Assembly: GCA_900471525.1 (NCBI GenBank)
Contig: UCEZ01000007.1
Coordinates: 186,001-250,000, forward strand
Source of the DNA: Hyphomicrobiales bacterium
GTDB taxonomy: Bacteria; Pseudomonadota; Alphaproteobacteria; Rhizobiales; Rhizobiaceae
Length of the DNA stretch: 64,000 nucleotides
Direction: 5' to 3'
In this document: positions 49,201 through 61,766 of the stretch, piece after piece
Layout of the letters: the number at the start of each line of letters is the position of its first letter
Numbering within the stretch: position 1 is the stretch's first letter
The notes under the pieces: generated by a model
Told to the model about the DNA's origin: nothing
Seen by the model: the letters and a program-made list of their open reading frames with translations, nothing else
The model's database searches: none
Program-made: the position numbers and the translations under genes

Positions 49201-51940
49201 CACGAACGCCCTGAATGCCGGGTTCGATCTATCCGTCCTTCCGGCCGGCCTGCCGGCGTCGGCAGCATCGAAATTCGATACTCCGGTCACGCTGTCGGGC
49301 ACTGTTGCCACCGGGGCGGATGGTGCTGTGGATGTCAGCAGGTTGGCCGTCAGCTCCGGAACCATCCAGGCTGCCGGCTCCGTAGGCCTCAAGAGCGGGA
49401 ATCTGACTGCGGCACTGACCGGTACCCTGCCTGATCTCGGCAAACTGCTGGCAGATGCCAGCGGCATCGCCGACTTCAAGGTCGACGCCACCGGCCCGCT
49501 CGACAATCTTGGCATCAAGGCCGAAGTCACCTCCAGCGGTGCGACGCTGGCCGGCCGGACCCTCAGTGATCTTCAGCTCACTGCCGACGCGACAGCCAAC
49601 CCGAAAAACCCGCAGGCGAAGATCAAAGCCACTGGTGCGCTCGGCGGCCAGGCCATCAACGTCAACGCCGACCTTGTGTCCGAGGAAGGCCGCACCAGCG
49701 TCCCCGTTCTTCAGGTTCAGGTCGGCGAGAACACTCTGAACGGCAAGATCCAGTTCACCACCGATTTCCTGCCGCAGGGAACGGTCGATTTCCAATTCCC
49801 CGATGTCGGCCTGCTCGCCGCCATGGCCGGTGAAAAGGCATCCGGCGACATCGCAGGTTCCGCATCGATCAACAGCGACGGCGGCAAGACGTCGATCGCC
49901 CTCAAGGCCAGCGGCTCGGGCATCAAGCGCGGCGATCTCGTCATCACCAAGCCGGTCGCAGACATTACGGTCGCCGACCTGAAGGCGTTGGCGATCAAGG
50001 GCAATCTCTCCGTCGAGACCTTCGCGCAAGGGACAAACCGCGTCAGCGGCCTGAAGCTCGACTTCGCGCAGCAGGCGGGCAAGACGGACGTCACGCTGGA
50101 CGGCCAATATGACGGGGCGCCGCTGAATCTGCGCGCCGATATCCAGACCGCCGGCGGCAAGACTGTCGTTAACCTGGCGTCCTTTGCGGCAGCACCGAAA
50201 AAGATACCGGTGAAGCTGGCATCGCCGACGACGATCTCCATAGAAAACGGCAAGGTCAGCCTGCAGAAGCTGACGATCAGCGCTTCAGGGGGCACGATCG
50301 TCGTGACCGGCTCGGCTGGCGAACAGCTCGATCTCAATGTCGCCCTCAACGCCCTGCCAGCCAGCCTCGCCAACACATTCGCGCCCTCCCTGGGCGCTGA
50401 TGGCGCCATCGGCGGCACGGTTGGCGTCAAGGGCACATCTGCTGCGCCCGTCGTTTCCTACGACCTGCGCTGGGCCAATGCCGTGGTGGCGCAGGCCCGG
50501 TCCGCCGGTGTCGGCGCCCTCGACATTGCTGCGAAGGGCGGGTTTGCCAACAACAGCGTGACGCTGGACACCACGATCAGCGGGCCGAGCGGCCTTGCAT
50601 TCAGAGGTAGCGGCAGGGTCGGTATCACTGGCAACAGGCCGATCGACATGAAGTTCACGGGTAACCTGCCCTTCGGCCTCGCCGCCGGGCTTCTGGCACA
50701 GCAGGGTTTCACACTGACCGGCGGTGCCAATGTCGATCTTACCATCACGGGCGCTGCAACAGCACCGCAGATCAGAGGCACGATCTCCACCTCCGGCGCG
50801 CGCCTGGTCGATGTCCGCCGCAACCTCGCGATCACGGATCTCGCCGCCAACGTCTCGCTCGACGGCAAGCAGGCGAACATCCAAAAGCTCTCGGGAAAGC
50901 TTGCGAGCGGCGGCTCGCTCGATGTCAGCGGCACGATCGGCATCGCACCCGGTTCCGGCTACCCGGCCGACCTCGCCATCCGCCTTAACAATGCGACCTA
51001 TGTCGATGGCAGCCTGTTCAACGCCAGTGTCGATGGTGCGATGACGCTGAAGGGTTCGCTCACGGCAATGCCGGTGCTGGGCGGAAAGGTCACCATCCAG
51101 AAAGCCGCCATCACCATTCCGGAAAAGCTGCCGGCCTCGCTCTCCGAGATCAACATCAAGCACAAGAACGCGCCGGCAAAAGTGCGGCAGATGCAGGCGG
51201 ATGTCCGCAGCGACACGGTCAGTGGCGGCGGCGCCAAGAGCGGCGGCATCGCGTTCGACCTTCAGGTCAGCGCACCCGGCAAGCTCTTCGTTCGCGGACG
51301 CGGCATCGACGCGGAGCTTGGCGGCGATCTGACGATCCGCGGGACGGCGGCCGAGCCGGCCGTCTCCGGCGGTTTCGAGATGCGCCGCGGCCGCCTGGAG
51401 ATCCTCGGCAAGCGCCTCGATTTCTCCGACGGCACGATCAGCTTCGGCGGCAATCTGGTCCCGACGCTCGACCTCGACGCAACCTCGAGTGCCGGCGCAA
51501 CGACGATCACCGTCAATGTCGCGGGTGTGGCCAACAATCCGACCATCACCTTCTCGTCATCGCCCGCCCTGCCACAGGACGAAATCCTGGCGCAGCTGAT
51601 CTTCAACCGCTCGCTCTCCAAGCTGTCTGCCCTGCAGATCGCCCAGCTGGCAAGCGCCGTCAGCGAACTGGCCGGCGGCGGCTCCAACTCGCTTCTGAAC
51701 GGTCTGCGCAACAAGCTCGGCGTCGATGACCTCAACGTCTCGACGGATGCCACCGGCGGCGCCACGGTGACGGCCGGCAAGTACATCAATGACCGCACCT
51801 ATCTGGAGCTTCAGTCCGGCACGGAGGCCGGCAGCGGCAAGGCGATCATCAATCTCGACGTCGGCCGCGGCGTCAAACTGCGCGGCGAAGCCGGCAGCGG
51901 CGGCGCGGGTGGGGGCATCTTTTATGAGAAGGAATATTGA
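46229..51940 (+). CDS. tamB: TamB, inner-membrane-anchored translocation module protein with internal duplication
   Basis: 1903 residues. One N-terminal membrane helix (LVYCLGFALVAVVLLVLFAG) is followed by a very long beta-rich periplasmic region and the C-terminal DUF490/TamB domain (GFEMRRGRLEILGKRLDFSDG, PALPQDEILAQLIFNRSLSKL, final FYEKEY). It bridges the periplasm as a groove and works with TamA. About 512 residues are present twice in tandem: roughly 353-864 and 865-1376 align, sharing SFAAAPKKIP, ADITIADLKALAIKG/ADITVADLKALAIKG, LAAMAGQTASGDLAG/LAAMAGEKASGDIAG and GATLAGRTL. This makes the protein longer than ordinary TamB proteins. Confidence 0.94.
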   Translation: MNRLLRFLKTASRWLVYCLGFALVAVVLLVLFAGFTAPGARFVAMMIEKYASTPDQIVRINDPSALLTGDFTASSVTLFDSKGIYAEIREVAIDWSPTALFSKRFDAASLSAGSVRLERLPIPSQETREVRETFALPLDVKIDTFDLKEFVIGKDIAGTDQFLSAQGKLNATNASIAAALAVAQRDRPDAKAIADIVFNPTGNELKLETTINEPKGGLLAKAMRLPGEPAVSISVTGDGPLTKWTGTATAALDGNEVLKVAGEHTLAPDGFRTLSLKGGGTFSDLLPAAFRPLFEGTTDIDLSAALDGTTMRIQRGNFSTGALTFAASGTYSTAGQNDLQASLTGTNGPIDFRLPLEKGEAQLSINNANVSLIGEAQAAVLDIGADIGKATLPQGEIDAINLHAYSDGFNLSTKTGPLKATIEAGATRFVSADIDRLVKGPVKIDGTLSVTPETVSFDPVTLESASIGGTLTGSYTIAENTLATAFKLFAMPAVLPPALAEKFDTTIAITGNLGTGANGDVTVSDLVLKSGTIEAAGSAALETGNLTAAVSGTVPEIGKFLADAKGAANFKADVSGPLDALAVEAEVTADGATLAGRTLNDLAVNADATVDQNGPNATVTATGSLDGQTINAKAEIASAKGSTSLPSIEATIGQNTLKGALELTQDFQPNGSLAFNFPDLGLLAAMAGQTASGDLAGNASIKSENGVTSVAVKASGSGITRGDLVISKPAADITIADLKALAIKGTVTVEEVSQGDNRLAGLKLGFEQQGPKTNFALDGTYDAAALTARGDLQSAAGRTTINLQSFAAAPKKIPLQLAAPTTIVIENGTVNLQELAIAASGGTVTLNGSAGEKLDVTARLAGIDARLPLKDGEAHLVLDTGTASVKGDMQSAVLDVQAVVAQLALPKGRLEAIKLTAHSDAFDLSTRSGLVKTGIETGNTQLTSADLDRLLKGPLKIETILDVSPERIGFDPVTIDSTNLGGTLEGSFDIATNALNAGFDLSVLPAGLPASAASKFDTPVTLSGTVATGADGAVDVSRLAVSSGTIQAAGSVGLKSGNLTAALTGTLPDLGKLLADASGIADFKVDATGPLDNLGIKAEVTSSGATLAGRTLSDLQLTADATANPKNPQAKIKATGALGGQAINVNADLVSEEGRTSVPVLQVQVGENTLNGKIQFTTDFLPQGTVDFQFPDVGLLAAMAGEKASGDIAGSASINSDGGKTSIALKASGSGIKRGDLVITKPVADITVADLKALAIKGNLSVETFAQGTNRVSGLKLDFAQQAGKTDVTLDGQYDGAPLNLRADIQTAGGKTVVNLASFAAAPKKIPVKLASPTTISIENGKVSLQKLTISASGGTIVVTGSAGEQLDLNVALNALPASLANTFAPSLGADGAIGGTVGVKGTSAAPVVSYDLRWANAVVAQARSAGVGALDIAAKGGFANNSVTLDTTISGPSGLAFRGSGRVGITGNRPIDMKFTGNLPFGLAAGLLAQQGFTLTGGANVDLTITGAATAPQIRGTISTSGARLVDVRRNLAITDLAANVSLDGKQANIQKLSGKLASGGSLDVSGTIGIAPGSGYPADLAIRLNNATYVDGSLFNASVDGAMTLKGSLTAMPVLGGKVTIQKAAITIPEKLPASLSEINIKHKNAPAKVRQMQADVRSDTVSGGGAKSGGIAFDLQVSAPGKLFVRGRGIDAELGGDLTIRGTAAEPAVSGGFEMRRGRLEILGKRLDFSDGTISFGGNLVPTLDLDATSSAGATTITVNVAGVANNPTITFSSSPALPQDEILAQLIFNRSLSKLSALQIAQLASAVSELAGGGSNSLLNGLRNKLGVDDLNVSTDATGGATVTAGKYINDRTYLELQSGTEAGSGKAIINLDVGRGVKLRGEAGSGGAGGGIFYEKEY

Positions 51941-51943
51941 GGC

Positions 51944-52387
51944 TTAAAACGCCGCCGAGATCTTACTGGTCTTCAGCAAAATGTTCGTTTCCGTCAGGTT
52001 GATCCCGTCGATCAGCCGGATGAGCCTCAGCGTTTCGTCGAAGGTGCCGAGGTCCTTGTCCTCCAGTTCGGCGATGAAATCCCAGCGGCCGTTGGTGGAA
52101 TGAAGCGCGCGCACCTGCGGCAGGCCGCGCAGTTGCGCCGCGACGCGATCGGCCATCTTGCCGTGGATTTCGATCATGACGATCGCGCGCACGCCGCTTC
52201 CGGATAGCTCCGCCCCGGTGCGGATGGTGAAGGCAGCGATCGTGCCGGAGGCAACCAGTCGGTCGATGCGGGCGGCAACCGTGGCGCGCGACGCGCCGGT
52301 CGTGGCAGCAAGCGCCGAGACGGGCGTTCTGGCGTTGTGGCGCAGCGCGCTGATCAGGGAATGGTCGAGATCATCCAGACTTATCAT
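51944..52387 (-). CDS. Lrp/AsnC-family transcriptional regulator
   Basis: 147 residues. An N-terminal winged helix-turn-helix (LDDLDHSLISALRHNARTPV, then ATTGASRATVAARIDRLVASG) precedes a RAM ligand-binding domain (VRAIVMIEIHG, ALHSTNGRWDFIAELE). It is divergent from the arginase gene with 137 bases between, and rhizobial relatives in this position control arginine or ornithine catabolism. ATG at 52387 is used; an in-frame GTG at 52402 is possible. Convergent with tamB, 3 bases apart. Confidence 0.88.
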   Translation of the reverse strand: MISLDDLDHSLISALRHNARTPVSALAATTGASRATVAARIDRLVASGTIAAFTIRTGAELSGSGVRAIVMIEIHGKMADRVAAQLRGLPQVRALHSTNGRWDFIAELEDKDLGTFDETLRLIRLIDGINLTETNILLKTSKISAAF

Positions 52388-52524
52388 TCTGTCTATCCGC
52401 ACTTCTCATAATGTCAATTATTACAATCTATTTGTCAGTTTTCCATCTATTTGCCAACGCCTAAACCCGTATAATCCGCGCACAAGCCGGACAAACCGGA
52501 TCACGCGAACTTGCGGGGAAAACC

Positions 52525-53460
52525 ATGGCAGAATCTAAGAAGAAGATCACGCTGATCGGTGCGCCGATTGAAGAAGGCTCGGGCCGTCGCGGCTGCGCCA
52601 TGGGCCCGGCCGCCCTGCGCATTGCCGGCCTTGACACAACGCTGTCCGAGCTCGGCCACACGGTCACCGACGATGGCGACCTGAAACCGCTGCCCGCCCG
52701 CGATCTTCCCAGCCACAAGGGCGCGAACAACCTGCAGATCGTTGCCGCCTTCACCCGTGCGCTCGATGCCGCCGTGCACGACGTTGCCCGCGCCGGCGGC
52801 GTTCCGATCATCCTCGGCGGCGACCACGCGCTGGCCATGGGCTCGGTGTCCGGCATGGCCCGCCACGCCGCCGATGTCGGCCGGCCCCTCTTCGTGCTCT
52901 GGCTCGATGCTCATGCCGATTTCAACTCGCCGGCAACCACGCCGTCGGGCAACATGCACGGCATGCCGGTCGCCTTCTTCTGCGGCAAGGCCGAATTCGC
53001 GCCGATCCTCGACAAGGACCGCCCCTTTGTCGATCCGAAGAAGGTCTTCCAGGTCGGTATCCGCTCCGTCGACGAGCGCGAACGCGAGGAAATCGCCGAA
53101 CACGGCGTCAATGTCTTCGACATGCGCGCCATCGACGAGACCGGCATGGCGCACATCATGCACGAGATCATTGCCACGGTGAAAGCCGCAAACGGCCTCC
53201 TGCATGTCAGCCTCGACGTCGATTTTCTCGATCCGGAATTCGCCCCCGGCGTCGGCACGACCGTTCCAGGTGGCGCAACCTTCCGCGAAGCCCACCTGAT
53301 CATGGAGATGCTCTGCGACACCGGGCTCGTCTCCTCGCTCGACCTGGTGGAGTTGAACCCCTTCCTTGACGACCGCGGCAAGAGTGCCCGCATCCTTGTC
53401 GAGCTGACGGCAAGCCTTTTCGGCCGCCGCATCCTTGATCGCCCCACCCGCAGCGCCTGA
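52525..53460 (+). CDS. rocF: arginase
   Basis: 311 residues of the ureohydrolase family with the manganese ligands in place: [21 protein letters not shown] and [22 protein letters not shown]. It hydrolyses arginine to ornithine and urea in the cytosol. The following gene, 23 bases on, makes ornithine into glutamate semialdehyde, so together they form a catabolic route for arginine as nitrogen and carbon source. Probably controlled by the divergent Lrp-type regulator. Confidence 0.95.
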   Translation: MAESKKKITLIGAPIEEGSGRRGCAMGPAALRIAGLDTTLSELGHTVTDDGDLKPLPARDLPSHKGANNLQIVAAFTRALDAAVHDVARAGGVPIILGGDHALAMGSVSGMARHAADVGRPLFVLWLDAHADFNSPATTPSGNMHGMPVAFFCGKAEFAPILDKDRPFVDPKKVFQVGIRSVDEREREEIAEHGVNVFDMRAIDETGMAHIMHEIIATVKAANGLLHVSLDVDFLDPEFAPGVGTTVPGGATFREAHLIMEMLCDTGLVSSLDLVELNPFLDDRGKSARILVELTASLFGRRILDRPTRSA

Positions 53461-53483
53461 GCCCCCAGTTCCTGGAGAATCGC

Positions 53484-54689
53484 ATGAACACGACCAATGC
53501 ACTGATCGAAACCGAATACCGGCTGGGCGCGCATAACTACAAGCCGATCGACGTCGTGCTGTCGCGCGGCGAAGGCGTCTATGTCTGGGATCTCGATGGC
53601 AACCGCTATCTTGATTGCCTGTCGGCCTATTCCGCCGTCAACCAAGGCCATTGCCATCCGAAGATCCTGGCGGCGATGGTGGAACAGGCGCAGAAGCTGA
53701 CGCTCACCTCGCGCGCCTTCCGCAACGACCAGCTTGCCCATTTCTACGAGGAACTGGCAGCGCTGACCGGCAGCCACAAGATCCTGCCGATGAACTCCGG
53801 CGCCGAAGCTGTTGAGACCGCCGTCAAGGCGGTGCGCAAGTGGGGTTACGAGGTCAAGGGCGTCGCGGAAAACAAGGCCGAGATCATCGTCTGTTCGAAC
53901 AATTTCCACGGCCGCACCATGGGCATTGTCGGCTTCTCGACCGACCCGGATGCGCGCACCGGCTTCGGCCCGTTCGCACCCGGTTTCAAGGTCGTGCCCT
54001 TCGGCGATATCGAAGCCTTCCGCGCGGCGATCAACGAGAACACGGTCGCCTTCCTGATCGAACCGATCCAGGGCGAGGCCGGCGTCATGATCCCGCCGCG
54101 TGGCTACTTCCCCGAAGTCCGCGCGCTCTGCTCCAAGCATGGCATCACGCTGATCCTCGACGAGATCCAGACCGGTCTCGGCCGCACCGGCAAGCTGCTT
54201 GCTGAAGAGCACGAAGGTATCGAGGCCGACGTGACCTTGATCGGCAAGGCACTGTCCGGCGGCTTCTATCCGGTTTCGGCCGTGCTCTCCAATTCCGAAG
54301 TACTTGGCGTGCTCAAGCCCGGCCAGCACGGCTCGACCTTCGGCGGCAACCCACTCGCCTGTGCGATCGCCCGCGCTTCACTGAAGGCATTGACGGAAGA
54401 AGACATGATCGGCAATTCCACCCGCATGGGCGACCGCTTCCAGAACGGGCTGAAGGACATCCGCTCCAACATCATCAAGGAAGTGCGCGGCCGCGGCCTG
54501 ATGCTCGCCGTCGAGCTGGTGCCGGAAGCCGGCGGCGCCCGCAAATATTGCGAAGCGCTCAAGGAACGCGGCATCCTTGCCAAGGACACCCATGGCGACA
54601 CGATCCGCATCGCCCCGCCGCTGGTGATTACCGAAGACCAGGTCGACTGGGCCGTCGAGCAGTTCGCCGGAGTTCTGGCATCGATTTGA
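53484..54689 (+). CDS. rocD: ornithine aminotransferase
   Basis: 401 residues, class III PLP aminotransferase. [71 protein letters not shown] and the PLP lysine in [17 protein letters not shown] match ornithine delta-aminotransferases specifically, rather than acetylornithine enzymes. Product is glutamate 5-semialdehyde. Operon with rocF; GGAG precedes the ATG; hairpin terminator at 54703. Confidence 0.94.
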   Translation: MNTTNALIETEYRLGAHNYKPIDVVLSRGEGVYVWDLDGNRYLDCLSAYSAVNQGHCHPKILAAMVEQAQKLTLTSRAFRNDQLAHFYEELAALTGSHKILPMNSGAEAVETAVKAVRKWGYEVKGVAENKAEIIVCSNNFHGRTMGIVGFSTDPDARTGFGPFAPGFKVVPFGDIEAFRAAINENTVAFLIEPIQGEAGVMIPPRGYFPEVRALCSKHGITLILDEIQTGLGRTGKLLAEEHEGIEADVTLIGKALSGGFYPVSAVLSNSEVLGVLKPGQHGSTFGGNPLACAIARASLKALTEEDMIGNSTRMGDRFQNGLKDIRSNIIKEVRGRGLMLAVELVPEAGGARKYCEALKERGILAKDTHGDTIRIAPPLVITEDQVDWAVEQFAGVLASI

Positions 54690-54702
54690 TCGTCAGACAC
54701 CC

Positions 54703-54728
54703 GCACCGGCTGGTCGTACAGCCGGTGC
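54703..54728 (+). terminator. hairpin terminator after rocD
   Basis: GCACCGGCTG and CAGCCGGTGC form a perfect 10-bp stem with loop GTCGTA, then GCATTCCTTT. The T tract is only moderate. Confidence 0.65.
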
Positions 54729-54976
54729 GCATTCCTTTCGCACGAAAAATCATCTTTTAACGATTTTTGATATAAGGTTCTTTTCAAGGCGCGAACGGCT
54801 ACCCGGCCGTGCATGACGCATCGCCCCCGACCGGATGTAACCGGCATTCCAGACAATTTATCCGACGCAACACGCGCCAGGCGGAAAACGACGTCCGCAG
54901 CAGCAGGTAGCCGAAGACTGTCCAAAAGCTGCGCGCCAGAACGCCAGCCGAAAGCCGCAACGGGAAGGAACCGCAG

Positions 54977-55456
54977 ATGACAAATACATTGAAAGTGGCA
55001 GGTTTCGACAGCGAAACGCTCGAGATCATCGCCTTCCGTCTTCATGACCAGGAATTCTGCGTGAAAACGACGACGATCCGCGAAATCCGCGGCTGGGCGC
55101 CGTCGACGCCGATCCCGCATTCGCCGGCCGACGTTCTCGGCGTCATGAACCTGCGCGGCACCGTCATCCCGATCATCGACCTTGCCCACAAGCTCGGCAT
55201 GAAGAGCACGGTCGCCAACGAGCGCAGCGCCATCGTGGTTGCCGAAGTGCACAACATGGTCATCGGCCTCGTCGTTGATCGCGTGTCCGACATCCTGACC
55301 GTCCGTGGCGACCAGGTTCAGCCGGTTCCGGAAATCACCACATCGTTCGACAAGAGCTATGCGGAAGGTATCATCGCCAACGAGACCGGCATGATCTGCT
55401 TCCTCAACCTCGCCCGCATGTTCAAGGAACGCGAAATGGATGACGTGGCGGCCTGA
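54977..55456 (+). CDS. cheW: CheW-like chemotaxis coupling protein (orphan)
   Basis: 159 residues, a single CheW domain: EIIAFRLHDQEFCVKTTTIREI, VLGVMNLRGTVIPIIDLAHKLG (the NLRG motif), SAIVVAEVHNMVIGLVVDRVSDIL. It couples methyl-accepting receptors to the kinase CheA. No other che gene or receptor is adjacent, so it is an orphan copy. GGGAAGGA precedes the ATG and a TTCG-loop terminator follows. The 287-base gap before it holds no gene I can support. Confidence 0.92.
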   Translation: MTNTLKVAGFDSETLEIIAFRLHDQEFCVKTTTIREIRGWAPSTPIPHSPADVLGVMNLRGTVIPIIDLAHKLGMKSTVANERSAIVVAEVHNMVIGLVVDRVSDILTVRGDQVQPVPEITTSFDKSYAEGIIANETGMICFLNLARMFKEREMDDVAA

Positions 55457-55474
55457 TAGCCGCCTCTCCACTAT

Positions 55475-55500
55475 AAAAGAGCGGCTTCGGCCGCTCTTTT
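55475..55500. terminator. bidirectional terminator between cheW and the GlxA-type regulator
   Basis: AAAAGAGCGGC and GCCGCTCTTTT form an 11-bp stem around a TTCG tetraloop. A-tract and T-tract flanks serve both convergent genes. Confidence 0.92.
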
Positions 55501-55504
55501 AATT

Positions 55505-56506
55505 TCAGGCAATTGCGGTGTCCGGCGCATCCTCGCCGACGAAGAACCGGCGGCGGTACTCGCCCGGCGACAGGCCAAGCAGCTTGCGAAAGATTTTGCG
55601 GAAGGCGCCGGGGTCCTCATAACCGATTTGCCAGGCAATCTGCTCGACCTTGATACTGGAAATCTCCAGCAGTTCCCGCGCCTTGGCGATCCTCAGCTGC
55701 TGGCAATATTCCGTCGGGTTGATGCCCGTTGCCTTCTGGAAACGGCGCAGGAACGTGCGTTCCCCGAGGCCGGCTCGCCCCGCCATCATTTCCAGGGTGA
55801 TCTTTTCCGTATGATGCGCCTGCAGCCAGTGCTGGATTTTCAGCACCGCCTCGTCGCCGTGATGCAGTTTTGGCGCAAACGTGCTGTAAAATGTCTGTTC
55901 GCGTCCGGACGGGTCGACCAGCATGAAGCGCGCGGTCGCGAGCTGGATGCTCGGGCTCATGAAGCGCGCGGTGAGTTTCAGCCCGAGATCGATCCATGCC
56001 ATCATCGCGCCCGCGGTAATAATATCGCCATCGTCAATGATCAGCTTGCTGACATCAACCTTGATGGCGGGGAATTTGCCTGAAATCTGGTCCGAATGGC
56101 TCCAGTGGGTCGTCGCCAGCCGTCCGTCCAGCAATCCGCTTTCGGCCAGTAGATAGGCACCCCCGCAGATCGAGCAGATTGTCGTGCCCGCAGCATGCTG
56201 CGCCCTGACCCACTCGGGCAGCACGCCCATGCGCTCGCCGACGGGCAGGTTGGTGAGGCTCGGCGGCAGGATCAGCGCGATCAGTCCCCTGTGCGGTCCT
56301 GGATGGCTGTCGAACACTTTCGTCACGTCGCGGCCGTCCTCCGACAGCTGCCAGTGGCTGACGCGGATGCGGGCGGGTGCACGTCCGCCCTGCTCCTCGC
56401 TCATCAGATTGGCCACGTGAAAAAGGTCTGTCAGCCCGTGGATCGCAGCGCGCTGCGCCTCCGGATAGATGACGATGCCGATCTCCGCTGGTTCAACGAG
56501 CGCCAT
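55505..56506 (-). CDS. GlxA-family transcriptional regulator (DJ-1/PfpI + AraC)
   Basis: 333 residues. The N-terminal two thirds are a DJ-1/PfpI-like domain (EIGIVIYPEAQRAAIHGLTDLF, TTICSICGGAYLLAESGLLDG, TTHWS). The C terminus is an AraC double helix-turn-helix (LEMMAGRAGLGERTFLRRFQKATG, VEQIAWQIGYEDPGAFRKIFRKLLGLSPGEYRRRF). Relatives often regulate adjacent catabolic or stress genes. It is divergent from the alpha/beta hydrolase gene (157 bases between), which with the next gene is its likely target. Confidence 0.88.
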   Translation of the reverse strand: MALVEPAEIGIVIYPEAQRAAIHGLTDLFHVANLMSEEQGGRAPARIRVSHWQLSEDGRDVTKVFDSHPGPHRGLIALILPPSLTNLPVGERMGVLPEWVRAQHAAGTTICSICGGAYLLAESGLLDGRLATTHWSHSDQISGKFPAIKVDVSKLIIDDGDIITAGAMMAWIDLGLKLTARFMSPSIQLATARFMLVDPSGREQTFYSTFAPKLHHGDEAVLKIQHWLQAHHTEKITLEMMAGRAGLGERTFLRRFQKATGINPTEYCQQLRIAKARELLEISSIKVEQIAWQIGYEDPGAFRKIFRKLLGLSPGEYRRRFFVGEDAPDTAIA

Positions 56507-56663
56507 TTGTCACTTCCGTCCCGCTTAATGTCAGTTTCGCCAATCCCGAGTTTAGGCACCGCTTGGTATCAAAGCAACAAGACGGGCGGCAGAAACGAAT
56601 ACACCGGAAACGGAGCCGACCATCGAGGAAAAACAACCGGATAGAACCAAAGGGAACACGACC

Positions 56664-57653
56664 ATGACCATCCACACTTCGACCGAAAGCGCCGCTCTCA
56701 CTCGTCGCACCATGCTGATCGGTGCCACCGGCATGGCAGGCCTCGCAGGCTTCTCGGCAGCATCCGCATCAGCAAATTCCGCAGTCTCCAACACATCCGC
56801 AAACGAAGGGACCAAGACGATGGCAAGCAGGATCATCACCCGCGACGGCGTCGAAATCTACTACAAGGACTGGGGTTCGAAGGACGGCAAGGTCGTCATC
56901 CTCAGCCACGGCTGGCCGCTGTCGGCCGACAGCTGGGAAGCCCAGGCCTTCCACCTCGCCAATAACGGCTTCCGCGTCATCACCCATGACCGCCGCGGCC
57001 ATGGCCGTTCGTCGCAGCCTTGGGACGGCAACGACATGGACCACTATGCCGACGACCTCTCCGACCTGATCGAGCAGCTGGACCTGAAGGACATCTTCCT
57101 TGCCGGCTTCTCCACCGGCGGCGGAGAGATCACCCGCTATATCGGTCGCCACGGCACGAGCCGCATCGCCAAGGCCGGTCTGATTTCTGCCGTGCCGCCG
57201 CTTATGGTCAAGACCGATGCGAACCCCGGCGGGCTGCCGAAAGACGTTTTCGACGGCATCCAGGCTGCCAGCGTCATCGATCGCTCGAAGCTTTACAGGG
57301 ACATCGCGTCCGGCCCGTTCTTCGGCTTCAACCGGCCTGGCGCCGTTGCCTCCCAGGGCATGATCGACAGCTTCTGGCTGCAGGGCATGATGGGCGGCCA
57401 CAAGAACACCCATGACTCGATCGTTGCCTTCTCGCAGACAGACTTCACCGAAGACCTGAAGCAATTCGACGTGCCAACGATCATCATCCATGGCGACGAC
57501 GACCAGATCGTGCCCATCGATGCCGCCGGCCGCGCCTCGAAGAAGCTCGTGCCGCACGCCATCCTCAAGGTCTATCCCGGCGCCCCGCACGGCATCACCG
57601 ATACGCACAAGGAACAGCTCAACGCCGACCTGCTCGCGTTCGCCAGATCGTGA
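56664..57653 (+). CDS. Tat-exported alpha/beta hydrolase (non-heme chloroperoxidase/esterase type)
   Basis: 329 residues. A twin-arginine leader ([17 protein letters not shown]) and a Ser/Ala-rich linker precede an alpha/beta hydrolase of the cofactor-free haloperoxidase group: [15 protein letters not shown] (oxyanion region), [10 protein letters not shown], nucleophile elbow [10 protein letters not shown] (Ser near 149), acid in [10 protein letters not shown] and His in APHGITDT. It is likely a periplasmic esterase; peracid-dependent halogenation is a side activity of the family. ATG at 56821 would give a cytoplasmic form without the leader. Confidence 0.87.
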   Translation: MTIHTSTESAALTRRTMLIGATGMAGLAGFSAASASANSAVSNTSANEGTKTMASRIITRDGVEIYYKDWGSKDGKVVILSHGWPLSADSWEAQAFHLANNGFRVITHDRRGHGRSSQPWDGNDMDHYADDLSDLIEQLDLKDIFLAGFSTGGGEITRYIGRHGTSRIAKAGLISAVPPLMVKTDANPGGLPKDVFDGIQAASVIDRSKLYRDIASGPFFGFNRPGAVASQGMIDSFWLQGMMGGHKNTHDSIVAFSQTDFTEDLKQFDVPTIIIHGDDDQIVPIDAAGRASKKLVPHAILKVYPGAPHGITDTHKEQLNADLLAFARS

Positions 57654-57735
57654 CGCCGATCCTCCGGCACCGCTCCTCCCGCGGTGCCGGGGCCACTTTT
57701 CTTCTTTCAAACCCAACCCAGACTGGAGTTTTGCC

Positions 57736-58692
57736 ATGACCCGCGCAGTCGTCGCCACCGAAATCCTCACCGAGACCGCAACCAGCCGCCGCCAGTTCCT
57801 GGCGCTTGGCGCGGCCCTTGCCACCCTCCCATTCTGGCCAAAGACCATGTTTGCAACAGAGACCCACCGCATCACCCAGGGCAATTTTGATATCACCGTT
57901 CTCAGCGACGGTTACCTCACCCTGCCCGCCGACATCATCATGCCGGAAGCGACGCCTGCGGAGCGCGCCGACATCCTGAAGCGCCTTGGCGGCAACGCGG
58001 ACAGCGCGCCGATGCCCGCCAACATTCCGGTTATCCGCACCGGCAAGGATATCATCGTCGTCGATGTCGGCTCAGGCACGAATTTCCAGGCGACAGCCGG
58101 CACGTTCGGCAAGAATTTCGATATTACGGGCATCGACCCCAACGATGTCACCAAGGTCGTCTTCACCCATGCGCATCCGGACCATACCGGCGGCACGCTG
58201 ACAGACGCCGGTGAACTGCGTTTTCCCAATGCCGAGTACTTCGTCTCCGAGAAGGAGTGGGCGTTCTGGACCGATCCGGACTTCGAAACCAAGATGCCAA
58301 AGGTCCTGCATAGCTTTGCCCGCGGCGCCCAGCGCGACCTGTTTGCGGTCAAGGACCGGGTGAAGCTGGTGAAGGACGGCGACGATATCGTCACCGGCAT
58401 GCGGGTTCTGGATACGCAGGGCCACACGCCCGGCCATATCTCGCTCGAGCTTGCCGGCAGCGACGGAATGATCATCTCGGCCGACGCTGCCACCAACCGG
58501 ATCGTCTCATTCGAACACCCCGGTTGGAAATTCGGTTTCGACACGCTGCAGGACGTGGCGATCAAAAACCGCCAGGCCCTGATGGACCGCGCCGCCACCG
58601 ACCGCATCAAGCTGCTCGGCTACCACTGGACCTATCCCGGCATCGGCTATGCCGAGAGGAAGGGCACCGGCTACAGGTTTGTCGCGGCGTGA
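57736..58692 (+). CDS. Tat-exported MBL-fold metallohydrolase
   Basis: 318 residues. A Tat signal (SRRQFLALGAALATLPFW) precedes a metallo-beta-lactamase fold: VVDVGSGTNF, the zinc motif THAHPDHTGG near 145, LDTQGHTPGHISLEL and GYHWTYPGIGYAERKGTGYRF. It resembles the MBL group with quorum-lactone or organophosphorus hydrolases, but the substrate cannot be assigned. 82 bases after the hydrolase gene, with GGAG 7 bases before the ATG at 57736. Two exported hydrolases in tandem suggest a shared role in detoxification or scavenging. Confidence 0.86.
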   Translation: MTRAVVATEILTETATSRRQFLALGAALATLPFWPKTMFATETHRITQGNFDITVLSDGYLTLPADIIMPEATPAERADILKRLGGNADSAPMPANIPVIRTGKDIIVVDVGSGTNFQATAGTFGKNFDITGIDPNDVTKVVFTHAHPDHTGGTLTDAGELRFPNAEYFVSEKEWAFWTDPDFETKMPKVLHSFARGAQRDLFAVKDRVKLVKDGDDIVTGMRVLDTQGHTPGHISLELAGSDGMIISADAATNRIVSFEHPGWKFGFDTLQDVAIKNRQALMDRAATDRIKLLGYHWTYPGIGYAERKGTGYRFVAA

Positions 58693-58743
58693 GATTCGAC
58701 CCTGCCCTTCAACGGGGAGGCTACCATCTACCTTGCTAGAAAC

Positions 58744-58769
58744 GGAAGGCGCGGAAACCCGCGCCTTCC
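58744..58769 (-). terminator. hairpin terminator between convergent genes
   Basis: GGAAGGCGCGG and CCGCGCCTTCC form an 11-bp stem with a 4-base loop. On the minus strand GTTTCT follows, so it probably serves the leftward cyclase gene. Confidence 0.6.
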
Positions 58770-58830
58770 AGCACCGATTGGGATGTTCATCGACCGGCGA
58801 TCGGCCTCTCCCCATTTTGGAGACTTGCCC

Positions 58831-61766
<2,936 letters not shown>

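Noticed and set aside
52911-54329. 472-codon minus-strand frame opposite rocF and rocD
   Set aside because: It spans two real genes and their junction; shadow frame.
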